From Clostridium folliculivorans (GTDB lineage: Bacteria > Bacillota > Clostridia > Clostridiales > Clostridiaceae), in contig NZ_BQXY01000002.1 of the NCBI RefSeq assembly GCF_024341905.1, forward strand, positions 372,001 through 436,000: a stretch of DNA of 64,000 bases, read 5' to 3'. The stretch's first letter is position 1. Every line of letters starts with the position of its first letter. Shown one piece after another: positions 8,058 to 17,400 of this stretch. The notes under the pieces were generated by a model. It saw nothing but the letters and a program-made list of their open reading frames with translations. It made no database searches and had not been told where the DNA came from. Made by a program: the position numbers and the translations under genes.

Positions 8058-9344
8058 ATGAAATCTTCAATCAGAAAAAAGCTTATGTTTTCATTTGCCG
8101 CTGTAGTTGTAAGCAGCATATTTATCATAGTTTACATGTATCTCGTTATAAAGGGATATATAAGCAAAGACAACTTAGATATAATTTTCATAATTGCGGC
8201 ACCTATTGTCCTAATAAGTATGTCTTTTGCATCGTATCTTACTTACAAAATTTCAACAAATATTTCAGTTGTAACAAAAATACTTAATAGAACAGCTGAT
8301 TTTGATTTTAGTGTTGATCAAAATGCATTCGATACATTACACAAAATAAAAGGAAATGATGAATTAAATCAAATTGCTACTTCCGTGTCTAAAATGAGAG
8401 TTGAACTTAGAAACATAGTTTTAGCAATAATTGAGAGCTCAAATAAAGTTGCTATAGGCTCAGAAGATATGAACAAGATAGTTGAACAAAATGTTTGTAC
8501 AATTGAATCTATAACTAGTGCTGTAAATGGAATAGCTACTGCATCAAACGAATTATCAAGCAGCACTTTAAATGGTACGGAAAAACTAGAACACCTAGCT
8601 GACGATATCAATAATATAGGAGAATCTACAACGGTAATAAAACAATATATAGATAAAACCAAACTTTCTAACGATGCTGGAATTAAAAATATAAATCAAC
8701 TTGTAGATACTATAAAAGAAAACGAGATTGTATCTGATAAGGTTGCTGTTAGGATTAACAATTTAAAAGAACAGTCAAATCATATAAGCAGTATTACAAA
8801 TACTATAAATGATATCGCTAGCCAAATAAATCTATTAGCATTGAATGCATCAATAGAATCAGCTAGAGCTGGTGAATCAGGAAGGGGATTTGCCGTAGTT
8901 GCAAACGAGATAAAAAAACTTGCAACCGAAACAGAGCAATCCACAAAGGAAATAGAAGTCATAATCAATGATTTCCAAGCTATGATTTCTGAAACTGAAA
9001 GATATATGACAGAAGCATCAAATACAATACATAAAACCGGACAAGTATCTGATGAAACTGGTAAGACCTTCACTTCAATTAAAAGTGATATTGACAGTAT
9101 GTTAGACAAGGTTAATCTTCTAATAAGTAAAATAAATAAGGTTAATGAAAATAAAGATAATGTTGTAAGCACCATAGAAGAAATAGCCGCAGTTGCCGAA
9201 GAATCAGCAGCAAATACTGAGGAAATTTCGGCCTCACTTCAAGAACAAAATGCCAATATCGAACAAGTTCTTAATACATCAAATCATTTGAACGACATTT
9301 CGAAAGATTTAAATGAACTTACCAGCAAATTTAAAATTTCCTAA
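8058..9344 (+). CDS. Methyl-accepting chemotaxis protein without an external sensor domain
   Basis: A 428-residue transducer. Two hydrophobic helices (about residues 9-31 and 40-63) are separated by only about eight residues, so there is almost no extracellular domain. A HAMP-like linker follows, then a full signalling domain with the conserved hairpin tip (AGESGRGFAVVANEIKKLA). It would pass a signal to CheA; without a ligand-binding domain it may sense membrane state or internal cues, which is inference. ATG at 8058 follows AAGGTGG. No chemotaxis genes are adjacent, so it is an orphan receptor. It has a strong terminator. Confidence 0.92.
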   Translation: MKSSIRKKLMFSFAAVVVSSIFIIVYMYLVIKGYISKDNLDIIFIIAAPIVLISMSFASYLTYKISTNISVVTKILNRTADFDFSVDQNAFDTLHKIKGNDELNQIATSVSKMRVELRNIVLAIIESSNKVAIGSEDMNKIVEQNVCTIESITSAVNGIATASNELSSSTLNGTEKLEHLADDINNIGESTTVIKQYIDKTKLSNDAGIKNINQLVDTIKENEIVSDKVAVRINNLKEQSNHISSITNTINDIASQINLLALNASIESARAGESGRGFAVVANEIKKLATETEQSTKEIEVIINDFQAMISETERYMTEASNTIHKTGQVSDETGKTFTSIKSDIDSMLDKVNLLISKINKVNENKDNVVSTIEEIAAVAEESAANTEEISASLQEQNANIEQVLNTSNHLNDISKDLNELTSKFKIS

Positions 9345-9360
9345 TCATTTTTAGATAAGA

Positions 9361-9435
9361 AAAGCTAGATTCATATATAACTAAACTAACTTTAACTTAA
9401 ACACTTAAAGCTAATTTATATATGGACCTAGCTTT
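9361..9435 (+). terminator. Terminator of the MCP gene
   Basis: AAAGCTAG (9361-9368) pairs with CTAGCTTT (9428-9435), extended by CATATATAA / TTATATATG, followed by TTACTTT. It is an unusually long hairpin. Confidence 0.7.
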
Positions 9436-9476
9436 TTACTTTATATCAAACTAATACTATGCAAATCAATAATAAC

Positions 9477-9776
9477 TTAAGCTTCATAATCAACACAAGT
9501 TCTATCGACCTTAACAGCTCCAACAAAGGCTGCAACCTCTATATGTGACGGATGACTTTGGTATATATTTAGATTTTCATAACTTTCAAATTCTGAATAT
9601 AAAACCACATCATAAGAATTAGCAGGGTTGTTATTTATTCCAACTTCTATTTTACCTATCTCGCTAATTTTATCTTTTAAAGCCTCTAATCGTATTTTAA
9701 TCTCATTTGCATTAAATTGTTTATCATTTCCTTCAGCGTAATCCTTCAACTTCCACATTACTATATGTTTAATCAT
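9477..9776 (-). CDS. Dabb (stress-responsive A/B barrel) family protein
   Basis: A 99-residue protein matching the dimeric alpha/beta barrel (Dabb) fold: N-terminal MIKHIVMWKLKD, a central DVVLYSEFES strand, and the YQSHPSHIEVAAFV block near residue 75. Members are small stress-linked or cyclase-like proteins; the substrate here is unknown. ATG at 9776 follows AGGAGAGG-like sequence. Monocistronic and convergent with the MCP gene. Confidence 0.85.
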   Translation of the reverse strand: MIKHIVMWKLKDYAEGNDKQFNANEIKIRLEALKDKISEIGKIEVGINNNPANSYDVVLYSEFESYENLNIYQSHPSHIEVAAFVGAVKVDRTCVDYEA

Positions 9777-10083
9777 ATTAACCTCTCCTTACTCTAAAGC
9801 TGTACTACTTCAATACAAATCCTATTTTTAGCCCCCTATAGGTTCTATAATGAGATTTTAAAAATATAAATTTAAATATGAAGTTGTACACCAATATGAA
9901 AACTTATTTAAGTTTTATTCTATTTCAAAAAAATATTATTTGCAAGTTTAAGCTTTTAAATATGTGTAACTACAATTTAAATATAATTTAAAAGTTTTTC
10001 TACCTTTTTACAACATATTTTTGATTTATTTATTATATTCTATCTTAAAATGGGAAATCCTACTTTTTAAAAGGAATGATTTG
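9777..10083. other. Intergenic, nothing recognised
   Basis: AT-rich spacer between two divergent genes. It presumably holds both promoters; no clear operator or conserved RNA was seen. Confidence 0.4.
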
Positions 10084-10437
10084 ATGTTTAATTTTTTAAA
10101 AAACTATAATTTGTCAATTCTAAAGCAGAAGTTATTAATTATATATTTTCTTAATGTGTCAGATATATTCTTTACACTTATATTAGTCAATAGCGGATAC
10201 TTTTATGAAGGTAATTCACTTATTGCCATAACACTCAACACTCCAATTTTAGCTGTCCTATTTAAGATATTAATTCCAGCCTCCTTAATTGTATTCATAT
10301 ATAATAGAATGAAAAAGGCATCTGTTAATCAACTAATATATTCGAACAAAATAATTATAGCTTGCATGCTTTTTTATTCCTTTGTAAATTTATTGCATTT
10401 AATCTGGCTTGCACTATTAAAGTTTTATTTAAAATAA
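10084..10437 (+). CDS. Small membrane protein, DUF5658-like
   Basis: A 117-residue protein with about three transmembrane helices: IIYFLNVSDIFFTLILVNSGYF-like N-terminal segment, an ILAVLFKILIPASLIVFIY helix and a C-terminal ACMLFYSFVNLLHLIWLALL helix. The order and the Asn/Asp in helix 1 resemble DUF5658 proteins, with unknown function. The open frame extends back to 10021, but ATG 10084 follows an AAAAGGAATGA site and removes an unlikely leader. It is followed by copy 4 of the repeat and a terminator. Confidence 0.6.
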   Translation: MFNFLKNYNLSILKQKLLIIYFLNVSDIFFTLILVNSGYFYEGNSLIAITLNTPILAVLFKILIPASLIVFIYNRMKKASVNQLIYSNKIIIACMLFYSFVNLLHLIWLALLKFYLK

Positions 10438-10607
10438 ATAAAAAAATCCGCTGAAGTGAGCTTTTTTTCCTAATATGACTTTCCAAATACATATGATGAA
10501 ATTTAGGTACGCAAATATATTTTTTACTGTATCACCTAAAAATCTATAACAAATCTCAAAACCACTAGGTTTAGCTAGCTTGAGAATTTTATACTGGTCT
10601 TTACAGT
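10438..10607. repeat. Dispersed structured repeat, copy 4
   Basis: First hairpin AAAAAAATCCGCTGAAGTGAGCTTTTTTT; the central hairpin is decayed (GACTTTCCAAATACATATGATGAAATTTAGGTACGC). CTGTA (10527-10531) pairs with TACAG (10602-10606) across an arm with CCACTAGGTTTAGCTAGCTTG. It begins within three bases of the stop codon of the preceding small membrane protein gene. Confidence 0.75.
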
Positions 10608-10611
10608 TAAA

Positions 10612-10647
10612 AATAAGAGCAATAATCAAGTGATTAAAGCCCTTATT
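10612..10647 (+). terminator. Terminator between convergent genes
   Basis: AATAAG (10612-10617) pairs with CTTATT (10642-10647), followed by TTTTTT on the plus strand. It overlaps the last codons of cwlD on the other strand. Confidence 0.6.
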
Positions 10648-11383
10648 TTTTTATACTTTCCTTAAACTTTAATATAGCTTTTGCTATAGCTTCCGCACAT
10701 TTAGTTTGTCCATCTTTTGATGTTATAAATTTACTATCCTCTTTATTTGATAGATATCCAATTTCAACTAAAGCTGAAATTGCATCATTATTTTTAAGTA
10801 CATATAATGGCGAGTTGGCTTGGTACTTCATATTTCGTTTTTCAGTATACTTTAATTTATATAGCTCCTCCTGAATATCCTTTGCTAATAATTCATCTTT
10901 TGTATTGGGCTCATTACACCATAACTCTATCCCTTTAATTGATGTATCCTTATAACTATTACAATGAATCGAAACGAATACATCAGCTTTATTATCTTGG
11001 GATATCTTCACACGTTTCCTTAAATCTTCTCTATCGTCTGATCCTAATATTGTTTCATCATCTTTTCTTGTATACACCACTTTTATATTATTATTATCAA
11101 GAATTTGTCCAACTTTTAGGCCTACTTTTAATACAATATCTTTTTCAAATACTCCATTAGCACTTTCTGTCCCTCTATCATATGCTCCGTGACCAGGATC
11201 AATACATACAACAAAGTTTTGTTTTGATTTAACTAATAAAGTAGTGTCATCGATTTTTTCCTTATTAGAGCTAAATATTGATATGGCACCATTTAATACT
11301 AATAGAATAAGCATAGAAATTACTGAAAATGAAAATGCAAGCCTTTCAATCCTAATATTATAACGTTTTCTCTTCTTTTTCAT
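10643..11383 (-). CDS. cwlD: N-acetylmuramoyl-L-alanine amidase, CwlD type
   Basis: A 246-residue Amidase_3 enzyme that removes the stem peptide from muramic acid. In spore formers CwlD acts with PdaA to make muramic-delta-lactam in cortex peptidoglycan. It has a basic N-terminus and a single membrane anchor (about residues 17-35), then zinc and catalytic motifs VVCIDPGHGAYDRG, FEKDIVLK, VSIHCNS and ALVEIGYLSN. Length and single N-terminal anchor match CwlD rather than larger cell-division amidases. ATG at 11383 has a weak AGGAG-type site. Monocistronic. Confidence 0.88.
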   Translation of the reverse strand: MKKKRKRYNIRIERLAFSFSVISMLILLVLNGAISIFSSNKEKIDDTTLLVKSKQNFVVCIDPGHGAYDRGTESANGVFEKDIVLKVGLKVGQILDNNNIKVVYTRKDDETILGSDDREDLRKRVKISQDNKADVFVSIHCNSYKDTSIKGIELWCNEPNTKDELLAKDIQEELYKLKYTEKRNMKYQANSPLYVLKNNDAISALVEIGYLSNKEDSKFITSKDGQTKCAEAIAKAILKFKESIKK

Positions 11384-11512
11384 TTAAAAATCTCCTACTC
11401 ACACATCTACAAACCCTCTTGTATTTATTTCCATATTTATATATTATTTTACATCTACTTCTCAAATGTGTAAACAATAAATATATGTATTAAATGTAAA
11501 ATTTATTACACA

Positions 11513-11605
11513 AAAAAAATAGCTAATACGAACTTTATTAGCTATTTTTTTACGCATCTGCCTTTCCGAATGTATATGAGGAAAATCTGGCAGGCGAATA
11601 AATTT
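11513..11605. repeat. Dispersed structured repeat, copy 5 (short form)
   Basis: Hairpin AATAGCTAATA/TATTAGCTATT with T run, then CGCATCTGCC...GGCAGGCG hairpin, then AATAAATTTTTC. It lacks the CTGTA/TACAG arm. It is nearly identical to copy 6, exactly 188 bases away. Confidence 0.85.
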
Positions 11606-11701
11606 TTCTTTTTTATTCTTTACCTTAGTACAGTTCAATATTATCTAGTATTAAAATATACCGGTAAATATACTTATACAAATTGTAATTTCTTAAAGAA
11701 T

Positions 11702-11800
11702 AAAAAATAGCTAATACGAACTTTATTAGCTATTTTTTACGCATCTGCCTTTCCGAATATATATGAGGAAAATCTGGCAGGCAAATAAATTATTCTTTTT
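11702..11800. repeat. Dispersed structured repeat, copy 6 (short form)
   Basis: Over about 90 bases it differs from copy 5 at only a few positions (one T fewer in the T run, GTAT to ATAT, GCGA to GCAA). It ends about 10 bases before the stop codon of the MocR gene. The pair looks like a local duplication. Confidence 0.85.
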
Positions 11801-11810
11801 TTAATTGTAT

Positions 11811-13265
11811 TCATTCTGTAGATAATTTTATCCTCTTAATCTCCTCACCTATTATTCTTATACCTTCTTCAATGTCTTGTAAACTTACTTTCGAAAAACC
11901 CAATCGTAATGTGTCCTCGCCACTGCCATCAGTATAAAAAATATCACCAGGTGTGAACACTACCCCTCGTTTATAACAACCTTCAAGTACTTTTCTGCTA
12001 CTAATTCCTTTAAGCTTAACAAATATGTGGAGTCCTCCTTCTCCCATGATAAATTCATTCGGTATATGATTCATCACTGCCGAAAAGGTAAAATTATATT
12101 TCTCTCTATAATGCTTTCTTACCTTTTTTAGATACTTATTAAAGGCACCATTATTCATATAATTGAACAAAAGGGCTTGATCTAAAAAAGAACTGTGTAT
12201 GTTTCTAGCTCTTTTCACACTTTCTAACGTACTTATAAGCTTATTATCTGCCAAAACCCATCCAATTCTTAGACCTGGAAAAAGTATTTTTGAAAGACTT
12301 CCTATATATATGACTCCATTCCCTTTATTACATAAACTTGCGAGAGGTGGAACATGAGAACTTGAATACAAAAGTTCTTCATTAAACCCGTCCTCTATTA
12401 TAGGTACAGAATATTTTTCAAATAAATTAAGCACTTTCTTTCTATGTTCTCCCTTCATAACTATCCCTGTAGGATTGTGATATGATGGTATTATAAAACC
12501 AAGCTTAGGCTTTTCATTTCTTAATTTATCCTCAAGTTTTTTTAGATCCATACCTTCTTGTGTCATTTCTACTCCAATAATATTAAGCTCATGAGCTCTC
12601 ATTATTTTTAATGCTGTATTATGAGTTGGATTTTCACATAATACTTTGTCTCCTGGCTCTGTTAATGAATTTATAAGTATATCAAAAGCTTCAGTAAATC
12701 CATTAGTAATTAAAATGTCTTTCCCCTCTATGTTAACTCCCTTATTAGCCATGTACTTTAATAAATATTCAATAAGTGGTTTATAACCTTGAGCGTAACC
12801 ATAATTAAGTAGCTTGTCGCCTTGGAAAGACCATGTACTTAAAAATGATCTCTTAAATTCTTCTGTATCAAATAAAGTCTCATCTGGGGCGATACTTTTA
12901 AATGAAATCATACCTCTTTCCCAAGGTAATTCAGTTTTTATTATGTCTAAACTTTCACAGATATTGGCATACTTATTTACTTTTAACTCCCATTTTATAT
13001 TAAAAGCTTTATCCTCGCTCATAAGCTGTAAAGATACAAAGGTTCCTTTACCTTTCAAACTTTTAATTATACCTTCACTTTCTAAATTCTCATATGCTGT
13101 AACAACAGTGCTTCGACTTATATTCAATAGTTCGCTAACTTCCCGCGTTGAAGGCAGCTTACTTCCTTTTTGAAGTAATCCGCTATTTATACTTTCTTTT
13201 ATATGCTGTTCTATCTGTATATAAAAAGGTTCTTTTTTATCAAAATTAAATGAAGAAAAAATCAA
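11811..13265 (-). CDS. MocR/GntR-family PLP-dependent regulator (probable DdlR)
   Basis: A 484-residue fusion of an N-terminal GntR winged helix (about residues 8-75: IQIEQHIKESINSGLLQKGSKLPSTRE) and an aminotransferase-fold effector domain. That domain has the YHNPTG motif and the SLSKILFPGLRIGW block whose Lys would hold pyridoxal phosphate. It lies 14 bases downstream of ddl on the same strand. A MocR protein next to ddl (DdlR of Brevibacillus) is known to activate D-Ala-D-Ala ligase, so this is the likely target; that is inference. A plain PdxR-type vitamin B6 regulator is the alternative, but no pdxST genes are nearby. Confidence 0.88.
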   Translation of the reverse strand: MIFSSFNFDKKEPFYIQIEQHIKESINSGLLQKGSKLPSTREVSELLNISRSTVVTAYENLESEGIIKSLKGKGTFVSLQLMSEDKAFNIKWELKVNKYANICESLDIIKTELPWERGMISFKSIAPDETLFDTEEFKRSFLSTWSFQGDKLLNYGYAQGYKPLIEYLLKYMANKGVNIEGKDILITNGFTEAFDILINSLTEPGDKVLCENPTHNTALKIMRAHELNIIGVEMTQEGMDLKKLEDKLRNEKPKLGFIIPSYHNPTGIVMKGEHRKKVLNLFEKYSVPIIEDGFNEELLYSSSHVPPLASLCNKGNGVIYIGSLSKILFPGLRIGWVLADNKLISTLESVKRARNIHSSFLDQALLFNYMNNGAFNKYLKKVRKHYREKYNFTFSAVMNHIPNEFIMGEGGLHIFVKLKGISSRKVLEGCYKRGVVFTPGDIFYTDGSGEDTLRLGFSKVSLQDIEEGIRIIGEEIKRIKLSTE

Positions 13266-13279
13266 ATATCTATCACCTC

Positions 13280-14170
13280 TTAAATTAAGGAATACTCAAT
13301 GATTTTATTTAAAAGCTCTGAATACTCCATATCTGCCGCTTTTGCACTTCTAGGAAACAAGGAAGTTTTTGTCATTCCAGGTGCTGTATTCAATTCTAGT
13401 ACATATGCAATTCCATCACTTACTATAATATCAACTCTAACATATGATTTGCAATCAAATATATCCCAACACTTTGAAGCTATACTTTCCATTTGTTCTT
13501 CTAGTTCTTTAGGTAGCTTTATTACAACCTCCTCAGTTTTATCATCAAAATATTTTGCTTTATAATCAAAGAAAGTTTCTTTTGTTTTTATTTGCAATAT
13601 AGGCATAAGCTCACCATTTAATATAGGTATTGTATACTCTTCTCCTTTTAGATACTGTTCAATTAAAACTTCTTTATCATACTTAAATGCTTCGTCAATT
13701 GCATTAATCAACTCTATTCTATCTCTTACTATGAAAGTTCCAACACTGGAACCTCCAGAATTAGGTTTGACTACCATAGGATATTTTATCTTTTCTATAT
13801 TATTGATCGAAAAATCTTTATTTTTCAAGCTTATATCTTGAGCTACATTTAAACCTTGGTTTTTCATTATCCTCTTAGCTTGTTTCTTACTCATGCAAAT
13901 TGCACTTGTTAAAACATCGCAACCTGAATAAAGTATTTTCATGGTCTCAAGTATACTCTGAACAGTGCCATCTTCTCCAAATGCACCATGAAGAGCAATG
14001 AACGCAAAATCAATATCTTTTGCCTTCTCAAATATATCAATCTTAGAATCTATAACTATTGGAACAACCTCATATTTATTTATATCTAAATTTTCAACAA
14101 TTTCTTTTCCTGACATCATAGATATTTCTCTTTCCGATGATACACCACCCATTAAAACTCCAACTTTCAT
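13280..14170 (-). CDS. ddl: D-alanine--D-alanine ligase
   Basis: A 296-residue ATP-grasp enzyme joining two D-Ala for peptidoglycan precursor synthesis. It shows GGVSSEREISMMSG at the N-terminus, HGAFGEDGTVQSILE, the KPNSGGSSVGTFIV ATP-binding block and the LELNTAPGMTKTSLFPRSA C-terminal motif with metal ligands and the substrate loop. Two in-frame ATGs precede the chosen one at 14170, which has an AAGGAG site at 8-base spacing. It is co-directional and almost contiguous with the MocR gene. Confidence 0.95.
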   Translation of the reverse strand: MKVGVLMGGVSSEREISMMSGKEIVENLDINKYEVVPIVIDSKIDIFEKAKDIDFAFIALHGAFGEDGTVQSILETMKILYSGCDVLTSAICMSKKQAKRIMKNQGLNVAQDISLKNKDFSINNIEKIKYPMVVKPNSGGSSVGTFIVRDRIELINAIDEAFKYDKEVLIEQYLKGEEYTIPILNGELMPILQIKTKETFFDYKAKYFDDKTEEVVIKLPKELEEQMESIASKCWDIFDCKSYVRVDIIVSDGIAYVLELNTAPGMTKTSLFPRSAKAADMEYSELLNKIIEYSLI

Positions 14171-14283
14171 AAACATCACTCCTTCTAGCTTTATTATAAG
14201 TATATGTGCTAAGCTGATGTTTTTTAAGTACCACTAACTGTTGAGTTTTATATATATGTGGTATATATTTTTTCTTTAGAAGC

Positions 14284-14318
14284 AAAAAAAAACAGCAGGA
14301 TGGGGGGATCCAACTGTT
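14284..14318 (-). terminator. Terminator of the FtsX-type ABC operon
   Basis: On the minus strand AACAG..GGAT and ATCC..CTGTT form an interrupted 10-bp stem around CCCCCC, followed by a run of nine T. Confidence 0.85.
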
Positions 14319-14414
14319 TTTTGCTAACATGTGTGGTCGATCGTCTTACTATCTTAATTGTATAATCATATTATTAACACAGTATTACTATTTTAAGAAT
14401 AAATCGTTAATAAT

Positions 14415-17400
14415 TTATTCTGCATTCTTTAAAGATTCAATCATATCTATTTTATCAAATCTTTTATACATAGCTAAATTAACTATTATAGAGAATAATA
14501 TTGTTAATAACACAGAATATAAGAAATAAATCGGCTTTATAGTTCTTAAAAACATTATTACATTAGTTTCTGCTGCAGATACAACAAAATTATTAATAAA
14601 TATTCCTACCACTATTCCAGTTATACTTCCTATTACAGTTAATATCATATTTTCTCTGTATATATATGCCGCTAGCTCATGATTATAAAATCCAAGCAAT
14701 TTAATAGTTGCAAGTTCTCTTCTTCTCTCACTTATATTAATATTAGTAAGATTATAAATTACAACAAAAGCAAGAACACCTGCAGATGCTATAAGTATTA
14801 ATACAACTGAATTTATACTATCCATACTCTTATTAAAGTCAAGATGGGTACTATTTTTAAAGCTTGTAGATCCAACCTTATCTATATTGTTAAAGCTTTC
14901 CGCTATCTTGTTCTCTGTATCTTTGGATTTATCTTTAATTAGTGCAAAAAAGCCACTATACTTTACATCTTCCCCCGAAAGCTTTTTATAATAATTGGAA
15001 CTCATATATACATAGTGCTGAACATAATGTTCAGTTATTGCAGCTACCTTAGCCTTCATTACCTTATCATTGACAGTTATTTCAATGATATCTCCTACCT
15101 TTTTATTAACTAACTTCGACAATTTTTCAGTAATTATAACACCATCATCAGTAAGTTGAAGCTTCTTACCTTTCATAGAAAGATTTATATATTTATTCAG
15201 CTCATCACTTTTCTCAGGAACAACTAGATATGCATCTTCATCAGATGAATCAGCTTTTTTGATCGTGGAATTTTTAGAATAGGTAAATAATATCGATTTA
15301 ATGTTTTGATTACTATAAATCTTATCTTCAATATTATTTTTCTCATCATTATCCACATTTTGTGTAAGTGAGGTTTGCATATCATAAGTATAAATATCGT
15401 TAAATTGCTTTTCTACCGCACCAAGTATTCCATCCTTAAGACCGTAGCCTGTTATCATAAGTCCTGTGCAGGCAGCTATTCCTATAACAGTCATGAAAAA
15501 TCTCTGCTTATATCTAAATATATTTCTGGCAGTGACCTTTCTTGTAAAACTCAGTCTCTTCCATATGAAAGGTAACTTTTCAAGAAAAATCTTTTTACCA
15601 GACTTAGGTGGCTTAGGTCTAAGTAGTGATGCAGGAACTTCTCTAAGTTCATCTAATGTAGCTGCAACTGCAGAAACAGTTGTAAATAATATAGCAATCA
15701 AACACGCCTCTAATGCTAATGTAGTATTAAATGGAGTTAGTGAATTAGGGATTGCATAAAGTGAAGTATATGCATTCATTATAAGTGGAGGAAATAGTTT
15801 AAACCCAAAAGAAACCCCTATCACACTTCCTAGTACACTAGCTGATAGAGAATAAATTAAATAATGAGCAACAATGGCTGTTCTTGAATAACCTAATGCC
15901 TTAAAAGTACCTATTTCTATTCTATTTTCTTGAACCATTCTTGTCATTGTAGTAAGGCTTACAAGTGCGGCAACTAAGAAAAATATCAATGGAAAGGCTT
16001 TACCGATATTATCGATTCTATCACTATCCTGTCTATAGTTCTCATAACCTACATTTTGTGATCTTCCTAGTACATACCATTCTGGATTTTTTATATCTTT
16101 CAATTTATCTCTGTTTTTTTGTATTTCATTTTCTGCGTCATTTATTTTATTGTTTGCTTTTTCTTCTTCATCTTTTAGTTTTACAGAATTTTCATTTAGC
16201 TCTTTTTCACCATCTTCAAGTTTCTTTTTAGCATCATTTAACTTAGTAGTACCTTCAGTTTTACCCTTATTAAGTTCAACCTCAGCATCAGCAATTTTTT
16301 CCTTGCTGCTTTCTAGTTCGCTTCTACCTGATAGAAGTTGCTTTTCTCCAGCAATAAGAGTATTTTCCTTAGAAGATATTTCTGATTTTGCTCTATTAAT
16401 TTGATTTGAAGCATTATTAAGGTCATCAAGATCCTTAGAGTTAGGCATTTGAGCTAACATTCCGCTGCTTTTTAAGAAACTATACATTGAATCAAAGTCT
16501 TTACCTTTTATTCCATTGTTAAAAGCCTGATTTAAAGTATTATATTGCATAATTAGCATTGGATTTGTAGGATCTTTGTCTAAACTTGCTTTTAATGCTA
16601 TTAACTGACCTTGCATTCCATTAGAAATATCATCAGCAGCTAACTTCTTACCTTCATTTAGCTTTGACAATTGATCCTCAAGCTGTTTCTTCCCTGCAGC
16701 TAGAGCAGTTTTTCCATTTTCAATTTCAAGGGCACTAGCATTTAGCTTTGTTTCTCCATCTTGAATCGCTTTTTTTCCATCCGCTATTTGCTTTTCCCCA
16801 TCAGAGATTTTTTTATTGTATAAGTCTACATTTTTCTTCAGTTCAGCTTTACCTTGTTCAAGTTTAATTCTTCCATCTTCCAGTTTTTTATGTGCATCAG
16901 CAAATTTATCTGCTGCTTCCTTTTTTGAGCTGTTAAGCTTATCTTCTGCCTCTTTAAGCTTATCCTCAGCGGTTTTCATTACATCCAAATATCTGACTTC
17001 GCTTCTTTTTAATCCAAGATTCTTGAAGTCTTTTTCTATACTCGATATCTCTTCTTTATACTTTTCATTTTCTAGAAGACTATTTTTTGATTCTTCACTT
17101 TCAGCTCTTACATATATTTCTGTATAAACCTCACTTTTAAATACCTCCGGTAGGATATAAACAAACCCTCTAACTGAACCATTCCCTACAGAACTTAATT
17201 GTCTTTGACCTGAAGCATACATAGGAGATTTTGCTGAACCGACTATTTCGAATTCAGTATTTTTTAACTTGTCTCCTATATTTGTATCATTACCTGATTG
17301 AAGTTTAATCTTATCTCCTATCTTAAGATTGTTTTCCTTTAAAAACTTATCTTCAGCTATAGCCTCAGTATTGTTCTTAGGTCTTCTTCCATCAACCAGT

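Noticed and set aside
11513-11800. CRISPR array suggested by two near-identical units
   Set aside because: Only two units, 188 bases apart, each a foldable element also found singly elsewhere; no spacer pattern and no cas genes.
15466-17127. Several Ser/Leu/Phe-rich plus-strand frames opposite the FtsX-type permease
   Set aside because: Antisense of Lys/Glu-rich coiled-coil codons produces such frames; no ribosome sites.
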